A DNA stretch of 64,000 nucleotides, taken from contig JACKPH010000001.1 in NCBI GenBank assembly GCA_024233675.1, positions 62,001 through 126,000 of the forward strand, written 5' to 3'. Shown here in pieces: positions 33,414 through 42,548 of this stretch. The notes below the pieces were generated by a model, which ran no database searches, was not told the origin of the DNA, and saw nothing but the letters and a program-made list of their open reading frames with translations. The translations under genes were made by a program, and so were the position numbers. The first letter of the stretch is position 1. Each line of letters starts with the position of its first letter. This DNA is from Thermotogae bacterium (lineage in GTDB: Bacteria > Thermotogota > Thermotogae > Petrotogales > Petrotogaceae).

Positions 33414-34882
33414 AAAAAAGTATTATATTTTTATCTTTTATTCTTTTATTTTTAAGCGTTTTCGGAAGTTCTTTAACTGTAAGAATACCTCAGAATATTG
33501 ATTTTCTCGATCCTCATAAAGCAGCTGCTTCGGGAACGGATGAAGTTATGTTTAATGTTTTTGAAGGTCTTCTGAAACCGGATTCACAGGGAAATCTCAA
33601 TCCTGCGGTTGCCGAAAATTATACCATTTCACAGGATGGTCTTACTTTTAAATTCTTTATAAGAAAAAATATTAAATTCCATGACGGTTCATATGTTACT
33701 CCTGACGATGTTAAATATTCACTTGAAAGACTTTCAGGTCTTGACGGCGGTCCGGGATATAATTCCGCTATGATAAGCACTATAAAAAGCGTAACGGCTG
33801 ACAAAAATGATAATTCAGTAACTGTTATTTTAAAGACAGCTGATACAAATTTTTTAAGTAATTTTACAAAAGCCGTAATACCGAGGCATAACGATCAGTA
33901 TCAGAATTCAAAACCTATAGGAACAGGCCCTTTTAAATTTATAAGTTATCAGCCTGATCAGAATATATTACTTGAAAAATTTAAAGATTACTGGAAAACG
34001 GGTTATCCTAAAGTAGATAAAGTTGAATTTAAAATAATTTCTGACGAACAGGCGGCACTTTTAAGCTTTATGGCAGGAAATATAGATATTTACCCGAGAA
34101 TACCGGCACAGATGCTTGATATACTCGGAAATAACATAAAAATAATTTCAGGCGGTCAGAATCTCGTTCAGTTAATGGCTATGAATAATGCAAGAAAACC
34201 CTTTGATGATATAAGAGTAAGACAGGCTGTAAATTATGCGCTTAACAAAGATGAAATAATAGAACTTGCGGCTCTGGGTTACGGAACAAAACTCGGCTCA
34301 AATATGAGTCCTGTTATGGCAAAATATTATCAGGAAGGTCTTGAAAATTATTATTCCACTAATACAGAAAAAGCAAAGGAACTTTTAAAAGAAGCAGGCT
34401 ATCCCAAAGGATTTTCAACAACAATAACTGTACCTTCAGTTTATCAGTTCCATGTAGATACAGCCCAGATAATTGTTGAACAGCTTAAAAAAGTAGGTAT
34501 AAATGCTAAAATAGAGCTTGTTGAATGGGGAGTATGGCTTGACAGAGTGTATGCCGGAAGAGATTATGATACAACAATAATAGGTTTTACAGGGAAATTA
34601 AGTGCATATGATGTTCTTAAAAGATATGAATCAGGTTATTCAAGAAATTTTATGAATTATAAAAGCGAAGTATTTGATAATATGTTTAAAAAAGCATATG
34701 CTGAAATCGACGATAAAATAAGCACGGATTTATACAAAGAACTTCAGGTAATACTTACAGAAGATGCTCCTGCTGTGTTTATTATGGATCCTAATTTTAT
34801 AATAGCAATGGATGAAAATATAGACGGTTATGAAATTTATCCTTATTATGTTCAGGATATGTCTACTGTTTATTTTAAATAA
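33410..34882 (+). CDS. Peptide-type family-5 solute-binding protein (normal domain order)
   Basis: A 490-residue exported binding protein. Signal peptide at 1-20 with no lipobox cysteine. Canonical order of family-5 motifs: FLDPHKA (32-38), FHDGSYVTPDDVKYSL (90-105), GTGPFKF (171-177), VDKVEFKII (202-210), IRVRQAVNYALNKDEI (268-283), NTEKAKELLKEAGYP and a C-terminal half with VEWGVWLDRV. It serves the following permeases and ATPases as the ligand receptor, probably for di- or oligopeptides. It is the in-window control for the permuted 827-residue protein. It overlaps the MBL gene by four bases. Confidence 0.96.
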   Translation: MKKSIIFLSFILLFLSVFGSSLTVRIPQNIDFLDPHKAAASGTDEVMFNVFEGLLKPDSQGNLNPAVAENYTISQDGLTFKFFIRKNIKFHDGSYVTPDDVKYSLERLSGLDGGPGYNSAMISTIKSVTADKNDNSVTVILKTADTNFLSNFTKAVIPRHNDQYQNSKPIGTGPFKFISYQPDQNILLEKFKDYWKTGYPKVDKVEFKIISDEQAALLSFMAGNIDIYPRIPAQMLDILGNNIKIISGGQNLVQLMAMNNARKPFDDIRVRQAVNYALNKDEIIELAALGYGTKLGSNMSPVMAKYYQEGLENYYSTNTEKAKELLKEAGYPKGFSTTITVPSVYQFHVDTAQIIVEQLKKVGINAKIELVEWGVWLDRVYAGRDYDTTIIGFTGKLSAYDVLKRYESGYSRNFMNYKSEVFDNMFKKAYAEIDDKISTDLYKELQVILTEDAPAVFIMDPNFIIAMDENIDGYEIYPYYVQDMSTVYFK

Positions 34883-34906
34883 AAATATTATTTTCAAGGA
34901 GATTTT

Positions 34907-35848
34907 ATGTACTATTATCTTAGAAAGTTCATAGCAATGTTTTTTACAATAATAATTGTAACACTTATAACTTTTTTTTCTTTCGAAATAATTCCCGGCG
35001 ACCCTGTTCTTTCAAAACTCGGTATTGATGCTGATGAAGCTCAGATTGCTTCTTTAAGGGCAGAATTGGGACTTGATATGCCTATACCGGTAAGATATAT
35101 CAAATGGGTGGGAAACATTTTAAAAGGTGATCTGGGAGAATCTGTAAGATTCTCTCTTCCCGTTTATGACCTAATAAAAACAAGATTACCTGTAACTTTT
35201 TCTCTTATGATAATATCAATTTTAATAACTCTTGCTGTAGGTATTCCTCTGGGAATACTGAGTGCAAAATACAATAACAGAATAGGCGGTTTTTTTATAA
35301 ATTTTATAACTCAGATTTTTCTTGCAATACCTTCTTTTTGGGTTGGAATAATGCTGATAATGATTTTCGGTGTAATTCTTAAATGGTTTTCTCCGGGCGG
35401 TTATGTAAGCTGGTCGGAAAATCCTGCCGAAAGCATTAAATCTGTTATATTGCCTTCTGTCGCAATAGCTCTTCCGAATATAGCAATAGTTATAAGATAT
35501 TTAAAAAATTCTGTGCTTGAGCAGATGAAAAAAGATTATGTAAGAATGGCTTATTCAAAAGGTCTGAATTCTTTCAGGGTAATGAAAAACCATGTAATAA
35601 GAAATGCGGTTATTCCGGTAATTACAGTTTTAGGAATGATAATTTCATCTGTTCTTGCAGGAAGTCTTATAGTAGAACAGGTATTTACACTTCCCGGAAT
35701 AGGACGCCTTCTGATATCAGCTATAGGTAACAGGGATCTTCCGCTTGTTGAGGGAATGATTCTTTATATTTCCTTTACTGTACTTTTTATAAATTTTATA
35801 ATTGATATTCTGTACAAGTTTATAGATCCACGAATTAAATACGATTAA
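34907..35848 (+). CDS. Peptide ABC transporter permease, OppB/DppB type
   Basis: A 313-residue inner-membrane permease with six helices. The DppB pattern is clear: N-terminal FAVxF-like helix then EIIPGDPVLSKLG, the EAA loop YVRMAYSKGLNSFRVMKNHVIRNA, and the C-terminal FIIDILYKFIDPRIKYD. Length is normal, without the enlarged loop of the other OppB in this window. AAGGAG precedes the ATG. It forms the channel with the next gene product. Confidence 0.95.
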   Translation: MYYYLRKFIAMFFTIIIVTLITFFSFEIIPGDPVLSKLGIDADEAQIASLRAELGLDMPIPVRYIKWVGNILKGDLGESVRFSLPVYDLIKTRLPVTFSLMIISILITLAVGIPLGILSAKYNNRIGGFFINFITQIFLAIPSFWVGIMLIMIFGVILKWFSPGGYVSWSENPAESIKSVILPSVAIALPNIAIVIRYLKNSVLEQMKKDYVRMAYSKGLNSFRVMKNHVIRNAVIPVITVLGMIISSVLAGSLIVEQVFTLPGIGRLLISAIGNRDLPLVEGMILYISFTVLFINFIIDILYKFIDPRIKYD

Positions 35849-35856
35849 GGTGATTT

Positions 35857-36663
35857 ATGAAAAAAAATTTTAATTTAATTTTCGGTTTATCTGTTATTAT
35901 TTTTCTTTTTGTATTTATGTTTATAAGTCTTTTCCATACACCGTACTCTCCCACGGAAATGAATATAAGAGAACGAATGCAGCCACCTTCGGCAGAACAT
36001 ATTTTCGGAACCGACCAATTCGGCCGTGATATTCTGAGCCGTGTTATGGAAGGTTCACAAACTGCATTTTTCGTGGGTTTTGTAGCTGTATCTATAGGGC
36101 TTATTTTCGGTACTTTTCTCGGTGCCGTTTCGGGATATTTCGGAGGAATTACCGATGAAATAATAATGAGAATAATGGATGCTATGCTTGCTTTTCCGGT
36201 TATTCTTTTTGCTCTTATGTTTGTATCGGTGTTCGGTGTCGGAATAAAAAACACTATAATTGCTATAGGTATAATGTCTGTACCGTCTTTTGCAAGAATA
36301 ACAAGAAGCGGTTATATTCAGCATAAACAGTTCGATTATGTTAAATCAGCAAAAGCTATGGGTGCCGGTCCTTTAAGAATTATGTTTTTACATATTCTGC
36401 CCAATGTTATTTCTCCGATAATAGTTGCCGCAAGCATGGGATTTTCAACCGCTGTTCTTTCCGAAGCCGGCTTAAGTTATCTCGGACTGGGAGTACTTCC
36501 GCCTTCTCCAAGCTGGGGACGTATGCTTAACGAATCACAGATATATATTTCAAAAGCCCCGTGGTTTGCAATAATACCGGGTATATTTATTACTCTTACC
36601 GTATTGGGATTTAATTTTTTCGGAGACGGTTTAAGAGAATATGCCGATAATACGGAGAAGTGA
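35857..36663 (+). CDS. Peptide ABC transporter permease, OppC/DppC type
   Basis: A 268-residue permease. N-terminal helix, PPSAEHIFGTDQFGRDILSRVMEGSQTA (the conserved GTDxxGRD entry motif of OppC in outline), EAA loop YVKSAKAMGAGPLRIMFLHILPN, and C-terminal LGFNFFGDGLREYADNTEK typical of DppC. Normal length, in contrast to the 465-residue OppC at 20-21 kb. It starts eight bases after OppB. Confidence 0.95.
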   Translation: MKKNFNLIFGLSVIIFLFVFMFISLFHTPYSPTEMNIRERMQPPSAEHIFGTDQFGRDILSRVMEGSQTAFFVGFVAVSIGLIFGTFLGAVSGYFGGITDEIIMRIMDAMLAFPVILFALMFVSVFGVGIKNTIIAIGIMSVPSFARITRSGYIQHKQFDYVKSAKAMGAGPLRIMFLHILPNVISPIIVAASMGFSTAVLSEAGLSYLGLGVLPPSPSWGRMLNESQIYISKAPWFAIIPGIFITLTVLGFNFFGDGLREYADNTEK

Positions 36664-36667
36664 TTTT

Positions 36668-37645
36668 ATGAATAATTTACTTAGTATAGAAAATTTAAAT
36701 ATAAAATTCAAGTCAAAAAAAACTTATACAAAGGTTGTTACTGATGTATCATTTGACATAAAAAAGGGCGAAATACTCGGTCTTGTAGGGGAATCAGGAT
36801 GCGGAAAAACAATTACATCGCTTTCAATTCCCGGTCTTCTTCCCAAAGATGCCATAGTTGAAAACGGTAAAATTATTTTTGACGGACATAATATTATGGA
36901 TTTTAATGAAAAAGAACTTACAGAAATACGCGGGAACAGAATATCTTTTATTTTTCAGGAACCTTCAACATCTCTTAATCCTCTTATGCCTGTAGGAAAT
37001 CAGATACTCGAAAATATTGTTATTCATAAAAAAATATCAAAAGAAGAAGCCAAAAAATCAGTTATTTCACTTATGAAAAAAGTCGGGCTTTCCGATACAG
37101 AAAATATGTATAAAAAATATCCGCATGAACTTTCCGGAGGTCAGAAACAGAGAATAGTAATAGCTGCTGCTGTTTCATGCAATCCGGCACTTATAATAGC
37201 AGATGAACCTACAACAGCACTTGATGTTACAATACAGGCAGGTATTCTTGAACTGCTTAAAGAACTTAATGCCGAATACGGTTCTTCTATTCTTTTCATT
37301 TCACATGATCTGGCTCTTGTAAATCAGATGTGTGACAGAATAATAGTTATGTATGCAGGATTTATAATAGAGTTTTCAGAAGCGGAAAATATTATTTCTT
37401 CGCCTCTTCATCCTTATACAAACGGTCTTATTAAATCAATTCCGACAGAGTCCAAAAAAGGTAAAAAACTTTATTCTGTAGAAGGCCGTGTTTCACATCT
37501 CAGGGAAAATGAAAAAAAATGTCCTTTTGCTTCAAGATGCACAATAGCTCAGGATATATGTTTTAAATCCGTTCCGGAATTAAGGGAACTTATACCGGGA
37601 CATTTTGTAAGATGCTTTTTGGCAAAAGGTGATAAAAATGGATAA
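36668..37645 (+). CDS. Peptide ABC transporter ATPase, OppD/DppD type
   Basis: A 325-residue ATPase subunit. Walker A GESGCGKTI, Q-loop FIFQEPSTSLNPL, signature LSGGQKQRI, Walker B LIIADEPTTALDVT, H-loop SHDLALV. The C-terminal cysteine motif is CPFASRCTIAQDIC with a later RCF. ATG 36668 was chosen (MNNLLSIENLNI); the longer frame starts inside oppC without a ribosome site. It overlaps the OppF start by eight bases. Confidence 0.95.
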   Translation: MNNLLSIENLNIKFKSKKTYTKVVTDVSFDIKKGEILGLVGESGCGKTITSLSIPGLLPKDAIVENGKIIFDGHNIMDFNEKELTEIRGNRISFIFQEPSTSLNPLMPVGNQILENIVIHKKISKEEAKKSVISLMKKVGLSDTENMYKKYPHELSGGQKQRIVIAAAVSCNPALIIADEPTTALDVTIQAGILELLKELNAEYGSSILFISHDLALVNQMCDRIIVMYAGFIIEFSEAENIISSPLHPYTNGLIKSIPTESKKGKKLYSVEGRVSHLRENEKKCPFASRCTIAQDICFKSVPELRELIPGHFVRCFLAKGDKNG

Positions 37646-38600
37646 ATATATTCTTGAGATAAAAGATCTTAAAAAATATTATAAACTTCCGCGTAAAAAA
37701 ATATTCGAATCCCCTAAATTTCTTAAGGCAGTTAACGGAGTTTCCTTTAAAGTTGAGAGAGGTGAAACTTTCGGACTTGTAGGAGAGTCGGGATGCGGAA
37801 AATCAACTGTGGGTCAGACTATTGTAAGGCTTCACAATTCCACCGAAGGGAATATAATTTTTAACGGCAGGGATATTACAAATATTTCGGGGAAACCTCT
37901 TAAAGAACTCAGAAAAGATTTACAGATAATATTTCAGGATCCGTATTCATCGCTTAATCCAAAAAAGAAAATAGGCTGGATTCTTGAGGAACCTTTAAAA
38001 GTTCATAAAATTTCCGGTTCTTCGGAAAGAAAGTCCCGTGTTCTTTCGATGCTTGAAAAAGCCGGGTTTGATAAATCTTTTGCTTCACGTTATCCCGGAG
38101 AACTTTCCGGAGGACAGCGGCAGAGAATAGCAATACTTGTTTCACTTATGCTTAATCCTGAACTTATTATAGCCGATGAACCTGTTTCGGCTCTTGATGT
38201 TTCCGTTCAGTCTCAGATTCTTAATCTTATGAAGGATTTGCAGAAAGATATGAATCTTACGTATATTTTCATTTCACATGATTTAAACGTTATATATTAT
38301 ATGAGTGATAAAATTGCTGTAATGTATCTCGGCGAAATCGTTGAATACGGTGATTCGGAGTCTGTTTATAAGAATCCGAAACATCCTTATACGGTTTCTC
38401 TTTTTTCAGCAATTCCTGATCTGGATAATAAAGATAAAAAAAGAATTATTCTCAGCGGAGATATTCCGGATCCGGTAAATCCTCCGCAGGGTTGCCCTTT
38501 TTATACCAGATGTCCTTATGTTATGGATAAATGCAAAACCGTAAAACCGGAATCAAAAAATTTTGAAAAAAATCATACTGTTAAATGTCATTTATACTGA
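37638..38600 (+). CDS. Peptide ABC transporter ATPase, OppF/DppF type
   Basis: A 320-residue ATPase subunit. Walker A GESGCGKST, Q-loop IIFQDPYSSLNPK, signature LSGGQRQRI, Walker B LIIADEPVSALDVS, SHDLNVI, and C-terminal GCPFYTRCPYVMDKC with VKC. The start is ATG 37638 (MDKYILEI), preceded by AAAAGGTGA. It completes the second importer of the window. Confidence 0.95.
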   Translation: MDKYILEIKDLKKYYKLPRKKIFESPKFLKAVNGVSFKVERGETFGLVGESGCGKSTVGQTIVRLHNSTEGNIIFNGRDITNISGKPLKELRKDLQIIFQDPYSSLNPKKKIGWILEEPLKVHKISGSSERKSRVLSMLEKAGFDKSFASRYPGELSGGQRQRIAILVSLMLNPELIIADEPVSALDVSVQSQILNLMKDLQKDMNLTYIFISHDLNVIYYMSDKIAVMYLGEIVEYGDSESVYKNPKHPYTVSLFSAIPDLDNKDKKRIILSGDIPDPVNPPQGCPFYTRCPYVMDKCKTVKPESKNFEKNHTVKCHLY

Positions 38601-38609
38601 GGTGTTAAT

Positions 38610-39422
38610 ATGAAAATTAGTGTTCTGTCTGATATACATACAGACTTAAACGATAAAGAAAATGATAAAATAATTGATTCACTAAGACTTATATCAGAGG
38701 AAACCGATACCGGTGTTTTTCTTATTGCCGGTGATGTTTCAAACAACTATGAAAGCACAGTAAATTTTATGAATGAACTTACAAAAAATTCACATTCATC
38801 TTTTTATTTTGTCCCTGGTAATCACGATATGTGGAATATAGAAAATAAAATAGATGATTCATGGAAAATTTATAATGAATATAAAAAATATGACTGGTGT
38901 ATTTCCGGGAAAAAAATTAATTTAAATTCCGACTGGTGTCTTGTAGGAGATATAGGATGGTATGATTACAGTTTTTCCGAAAAAAATTTTTTCTATTCCG
39001 AATTTAATTCGGGTAAAAATTTTGACCGTCAGTGGAAAGATAAGCTTTATGTTAATTGGAATAAAACGGACAGCGAGATGACAGATTACTTCTTTAACAA
39101 TTTTGAAGAACTTGTTAAAGGAGAAAACAAAAATATTATTTTCATGACACATATGCTTACAAATAATTTTTTTACTGTTCATGATAATGAAATGTGGAAA
39201 TTTTTCAATGCTTTTTTAGGTTCTGAAAAATACAGCAAATTAATCAATAAATATAACAATATAAAATTCTCCGTTATGGGTCATGTTCATTACAGAAAAA
39301 TATTTTCACAGAACAGCTGTGTTTATATCTGCAATTGTCTGAATTACAGAAACGAATGGGAAAATCCAGAAAATTCATCTTATAATGAAATAAAAAATGC
39401 AATTTATACATTTGAAATATAA
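38610..39422 (+). CDS. Calcineurin-like metallophosphoesterase
   Basis: A 270-residue cytoplasmic phosphoesterase. Dimetal motifs are in order: SDIHTDLN (D, H), AGDVSNN (GD), VPGNHDMWN (GNHD), IFMTHML (H), and SVMGHVHYRK (GHxH). Substrates of the family range from nucleotides to phospholipid heads and cannot be predicted. It lies ten bases after oppF with AGGTG, so it belongs to the peptide-transport operon, whose terminator follows it directly. Confidence 0.92.
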   Translation: MKISVLSDIHTDLNDKENDKIIDSLRLISEETDTGVFLIAGDVSNNYESTVNFMNELTKNSHSSFYFVPGNHDMWNIENKIDDSWKIYNEYKKYDWCISGKKINLNSDWCLVGDIGWYDYSFSEKNFFYSEFNSGKNFDRQWKDKLYVNWNKTDSEMTDYFFNNFEELVKGENKNIIFMTHMLTNNFFTVHDNEMWKFFNAFLGSEKYSKLINKYNNIKFSVMGHVHYRKIFSQNSCVYICNCLNYRNEWENPENSSYNEIKNAIYTFEI

Positions 39423-39456
39423 AAACGGATCAGGCGGTACAGTCTGATCCGTTTTT
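39421..39456. terminator. Bidirectional terminator of opp operon / NusG-II gene
   Basis: AAAAACGGATCAG (39421-39433) and its exact complement (39444-39456), ten-base loop, with A and T flanks that suit both converging genes. Confidence 0.92.
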
Positions 39457-39829
39457 ACTGAGAAAATATATCAATATCCGATTTGCTTTTTCCGAGAGGT
39501 TTTATAATGACTTTGTTCGGAACACATATAATATCTCTTCCTGTATCCTCTACCCATCCCATATGTTCGCAGACCTTATCAGGACATGTTGATTCGGTAA
39601 CTCTTACTTTTCCTTCGTAAAATTCCACATAGAGCATATGCTCACCGTCAGGATCTTTTATATCTGTTCTTCCTTCTTTTGTAATTTCTGCTACTTTTCT
39701 GCCGTCATAATAAATTTCATATCCCGTTATTCCGTGCGAGGATATAATTTTATTAATTATAAGAACAGACAGTGCCAGTATAATTATAAAAATTATTATA
39801 TAAAAATCATTTTTTCTGACTGTTTTCAT
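39455..39829 (-). CDS. NusG domain II-containing membrane-anchored protein
   Basis: A 124-residue protein of the NusG_II (DUF1312-like) family. One N-terminal transmembrane helix (about 9-28) anchors an extracytoplasmic beta-barrel domain (32-115) with the family hallmark VRVTESTCPDKVCEHMGWV (two cysteines) and ICVPNKVIIKPLG. Homologues in other anaerobes often sit beside isoprenoid, ApbE or Rnf-related genes; none is present here. Its biochemical role is unknown. Single gene with AGGT before ATG; its 3' end shares a terminator with the metallophosphoesterase. Confidence 0.88.
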   Translation of the reverse strand: MKTVRKNDFYIIIFIIILALSVLIINKIISSHGITGYEIYYDGRKVAEITKEGRTDIKDPDGEHMLYVEFYEGKVRVTESTCPDKVCEHMGWVEDTGRDIICVPNKVIIKPLGKSKSDIDIFSQ

Positions 39830-39895
39830 TTTTACCTCCGAAAGTTTATTCTGATAAGATTATATCAAATAGCTTATAAAATTTAAAGCTCACTA

Positions 39896-39904
39896 TGATA
39901 TAAT
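39896..39904 (+). promoter_or_regulatory. Extended -10 promoter of the PEP-synthase-like gene
   Basis: TGATATAAT (39896-39904) is a perfect TG-n-TATAAT about 55 bases before the start; no clear -35 box. Confidence 0.5.
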
Positions 39905-39962
39905 GTTATGTGTAATAAATAACAGTATTCGAATTTTTTCCATGATTCGGCGGGGGTAATAG

Positions 39963-41123
39963 ATGAGATATTTTATTAAAAATTCCGGAAATAAAGAAAA
40001 TGAACCGGAAAATTCCGATAAAACTATTATATTTTCATGCAGTTTTATAAAGTATTATTTTCCTTTTTATGCTAAAAAACTTGTAAATTCAATAAATTCA
40101 GAGATAATTGACAATACTTTTAACATACTTTGTAATAAATCACAGGAAAGTTTTACTGCAGTTATAAACGAACGTCTCTATTTTGACGTTAAAAATTCTG
40201 ACAGCTTTTTAGGAAAGGATTTTTATCCTTTTCTTGTAAATATTTATAATCCCGAAAGTTTTATTAAAAACACCTCTTTCAGAAAATACAGAAGCCTTTT
40301 GGGTTTAAAGCGTTCTGTCTCTGATTTTAAAACTTTTTCAAAACGTACTGATATTTTTTTAAAAGAAAATTTTGATTCTACTCTGGATAAAATAAAATCA
40401 GAACTTTCGGATTTGCTTTTATTATCGATTAAAACGTCTTCTTATTTTTCTTTTTTAATAAATTCATTACCGGAAAATATTTTCACTCAAAATGATTTTT
40501 CACATGAAGATTTAATTTATGTTATTGAAAACGACAGAGAAGTTAAAAATTTTAATTTTGAAAGTAATATGATGAAATTAAATATACTTTATTCATATCT
40601 TCCGGATCAGGATAAAAGAAATTTTTACAGATTTAATACCGATGAATTTATTTCTTCAGGTACAATTATGTCTGAACCGTTAAAAAACTTTATGGAAAAA
40701 TTCGGTTTTATGAATTCCGCAAAGGATTTTTCGGAAAATATTTTTTATGAAGATTATAAAAATATGAAAAGCGAAGTTATCAATTATAAAAAGAATAACA
40801 GATCTCTTTTTCAGAATCCTGATTACAAAAAATTCAGTTCCGGTATTCCTCTCAGCAGCGGAACTATTAAAAAACTTATTTTCATAAGAACTTTCAGAGA
40901 AAAAACAGATTATCTTTTTTATAATTATTATTTTTTACTCAGGAAAGTTTTTATAAATTACGGAAATTTGCTCGTTAATGAAAATATTATAGATTCTCCC
41001 GAAGATATTTTTTACTGCGGCATAAAAGAATTAAAAAACATAAACCGGGAAATGATATCAGAAAATAAAAAAAATTATCTGTCAGCAAAAAATACCGATT
41101 CCGAAGAATCTATATATAAATAA
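39963..41123 (+). CDS. Orphan protein resembling the central region of PEP synthase-like enzymes
   Basis: A 386-residue cytoplasmic protein. By eye it aligns in order with the middle of PEP synthase / rifampicin-phosphotransferase-type enzymes. These points match: INERLYFDV (family INGxxYxNV); LLG; the helical FMEKFGFMN...FYEDYKNMKSEVINY (family yGHRgxxE...W.Edp...i..y, with GHRG replaced by GFMN); and FREKTDYLFYNYYFLLRKVF with IIDSPEDIFYCGIKEL (family RE...LR.....g.i...dDIFyL..eEL). It has neither the N-terminal ATP-grasp domain nor the C-terminal phosphohistidine domain, so it cannot catalyse that reaction alone. GGCGGGGG precedes the ATG. It lies 16 bases before the aldehyde dehydrogenase start. 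Confidence 0.6.
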   Translation: MRYFIKNSGNKENEPENSDKTIIFSCSFIKYYFPFYAKKLVNSINSEIIDNTFNILCNKSQESFTAVINERLYFDVKNSDSFLGKDFYPFLVNIYNPESFIKNTSFRKYRSLLGLKRSVSDFKTFSKRTDIFLKENFDSTLDKIKSELSDLLLLSIKTSSYFSFLINSLPENIFTQNDFSHEDLIYVIENDREVKNFNFESNMMKLNILYSYLPDQDKRNFYRFNTDEFISSGTIMSEPLKNFMEKFGFMNSAKDFSENIFYEDYKNMKSEVINYKKNNRSLFQNPDYKKFSSGIPLSSGTIKKLIFIRTFREKTDYLFYNYYFLLRKVFINYGNLLVNENIIDSPEDIFYCGIKELKNINREMISENKKNYLSAKNTDSEESIYK

Positions 41124-41139
41124 TACGGAAGTGATAAAT

Positions 41140-42513
41140 ATGGATAAAAATTATCTTTCAGAAATTTTTAAATCACAAAAAGATTACTTTTACTCCGGAA
41201 CAACAAAAGATCTGTCCTTCAGACTTAATCAGCTTGAAAAACTCAGAAAAGGTATTCTTCAGAATGAACAGCTTATATATGAAGGACTTAAAAAAGATTT
41301 ACATAAATCACGTGAGGAAACTTTTCTTACAGAAATTTATATGGTACTTGCCGAAATAAAATATATGAAAAAAAATCTGAAAAATCTTATGAAACCTCAT
41401 AAAGTAAAAACACCTCTTGTCGCAAAACCCGGAAAGAGCTTTATTTATCCGGAGCCTTACGGAAGTACACTGATTATTTCACCATGGAATTATCCTTTTC
41501 AGCTTTTAATGTCTCCTCTTGTAGGAGCTATGGCTGCCGGAAACTGTTCTGTACTGAAACCTTCCGAATACTGTCCCAACACTTCGGAAATAATAGAAAA
41601 AATTATAGAAGAAAATTTTTCTCCGAAATATATAAAAGTTATACAGGGAGGTATAGAAGAAACTTCTTATCTTCTTGAACAGCCTTTCGATTATATATTT
41701 TTTACCGGAAGTCCTTCTGTCGGTAAAATTGTTATGTCTGCAGCAGCAAAAAATCTTACACCTGTAACTCTTGAACTCGGAGGTAAAAGCCCCTGCATAG
41801 TTGAAAAAGATGCGGATATTGAACTTGCGGCAAAAAGAATTGCCTGGGGTAAATTTCTGAACAGCGGTCAGACCTGCATAGCTCCTGATTATATTTTTGT
41901 ATCTAAAGAAATAAGTGATTCTCTTACAGAAAAAATAACACATTATATAAAGGAATTTTACGGAGAAGATGCTTCGCTTTCGGAAAATTATGTTCATATA
42001 ATAAATGAAAAACATTTTTTAAGACTTTCTTCCTATATGGAAAATCAGAATATTATATCAGGTGGCTATACAGATATAAATAATTTATTTATAGCACCCA
42101 CTTTAATAAAAAATCCTTCCGTGGATTCTCCTGTTATGCAGGAAGAAATATTCGGACCTGTTCTGCCTGTTATAGAATATGAAAACATACAGGAGGCCGT
42201 AAATTTTATCAAAAAAAATCCAAAACCTCTTGCACTTTATCTTTTTACTCAGAATGAAGATAACAAAACATTTGTATACAAAAATACATATTCAGGCGGA
42301 ATGTGTATAAATGATGTTCTCTCACATATTACAACTGAATATCTTCCTTTCGGCGGCGTTGGAAACTCCGGAATGGGTCAGTATCACGGGAAATCAACTT
42401 TTGATACTTTTACTCATTATAAAAGTATCATGGAACGCGGAAAGTTTGATATAAAAGCAAAATTTCCGCCTTATAAAAAAACTTCATTTATTATAAGATT
42501 TTTAAAAAAATGA
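41140..42513 (+). CDS. NAD(P)-dependent aldehyde dehydrogenase (class 3 type)
   Basis: A 457-residue aldehyde dehydrogenase. The catalytic elements are visible: ISPWNYPFQLLMSPLVGAMAAGN, FTGSPSVGKIV, LELGGKSP (general-base Glu) and NSGQTCIAPDY (nucleophile Cys). The late EEIFGPVLPV and C-terminal PFGGVGNSGMGQYHGK are also present. The short length and lack of the N-terminal extension fit the class-3/fatty aldehyde group. No transmembrane tail is evident. ATG 41140 is preceded by GGAAGTGA; an upstream in-frame GTG at 41131 lies within that site. It probably shares a transcript with the PEP-synthase-like gene. The physiological aldehyde is unknown. Confidence 0.94.
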   Translation: MDKNYLSEIFKSQKDYFYSGTTKDLSFRLNQLEKLRKGILQNEQLIYEGLKKDLHKSREETFLTEIYMVLAEIKYMKKNLKNLMKPHKVKTPLVAKPGKSFIYPEPYGSTLIISPWNYPFQLLMSPLVGAMAAGNCSVLKPSEYCPNTSEIIEKIIEENFSPKYIKVIQGGIEETSYLLEQPFDYIFFTGSPSVGKIVMSAAAKNLTPVTLELGGKSPCIVEKDADIELAAKRIAWGKFLNSGQTCIAPDYIFVSKEISDSLTEKITHYIKEFYGEDASLSENYVHIINEKHFLRLSSYMENQNIISGGYTDINNLFIAPTLIKNPSVDSPVMQEEIFGPVLPVIEYENIQEAVNFIKKNPKPLALYLFTQNEDNKTFVYKNTYSGGMCINDVLSHITTEYLPFGGVGNSGMGQYHGKSTFDTFTHYKSIMERGKFDIKAKFPPYKKTSFIIRFLKK

Positions 42514-42548
42514 AAACATAATAAATTTCCGAGGGGTGGTACTTTTTT

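Noticed and set aside
39963..41123. Frameshifted or truncated PEP synthase pseudogene
   Set aside because: The frame is uninterrupted, the start has a strong ribosome site and promoter, and no remnants of the missing domains flank it.
41506..42015. Long open frame on the minus strand
   Set aside because: It lies wholly inside the aldehyde dehydrogenase gene, is rich in Phe, Cys and Arg as expected for an antisense shadow, and has no ribosome site.
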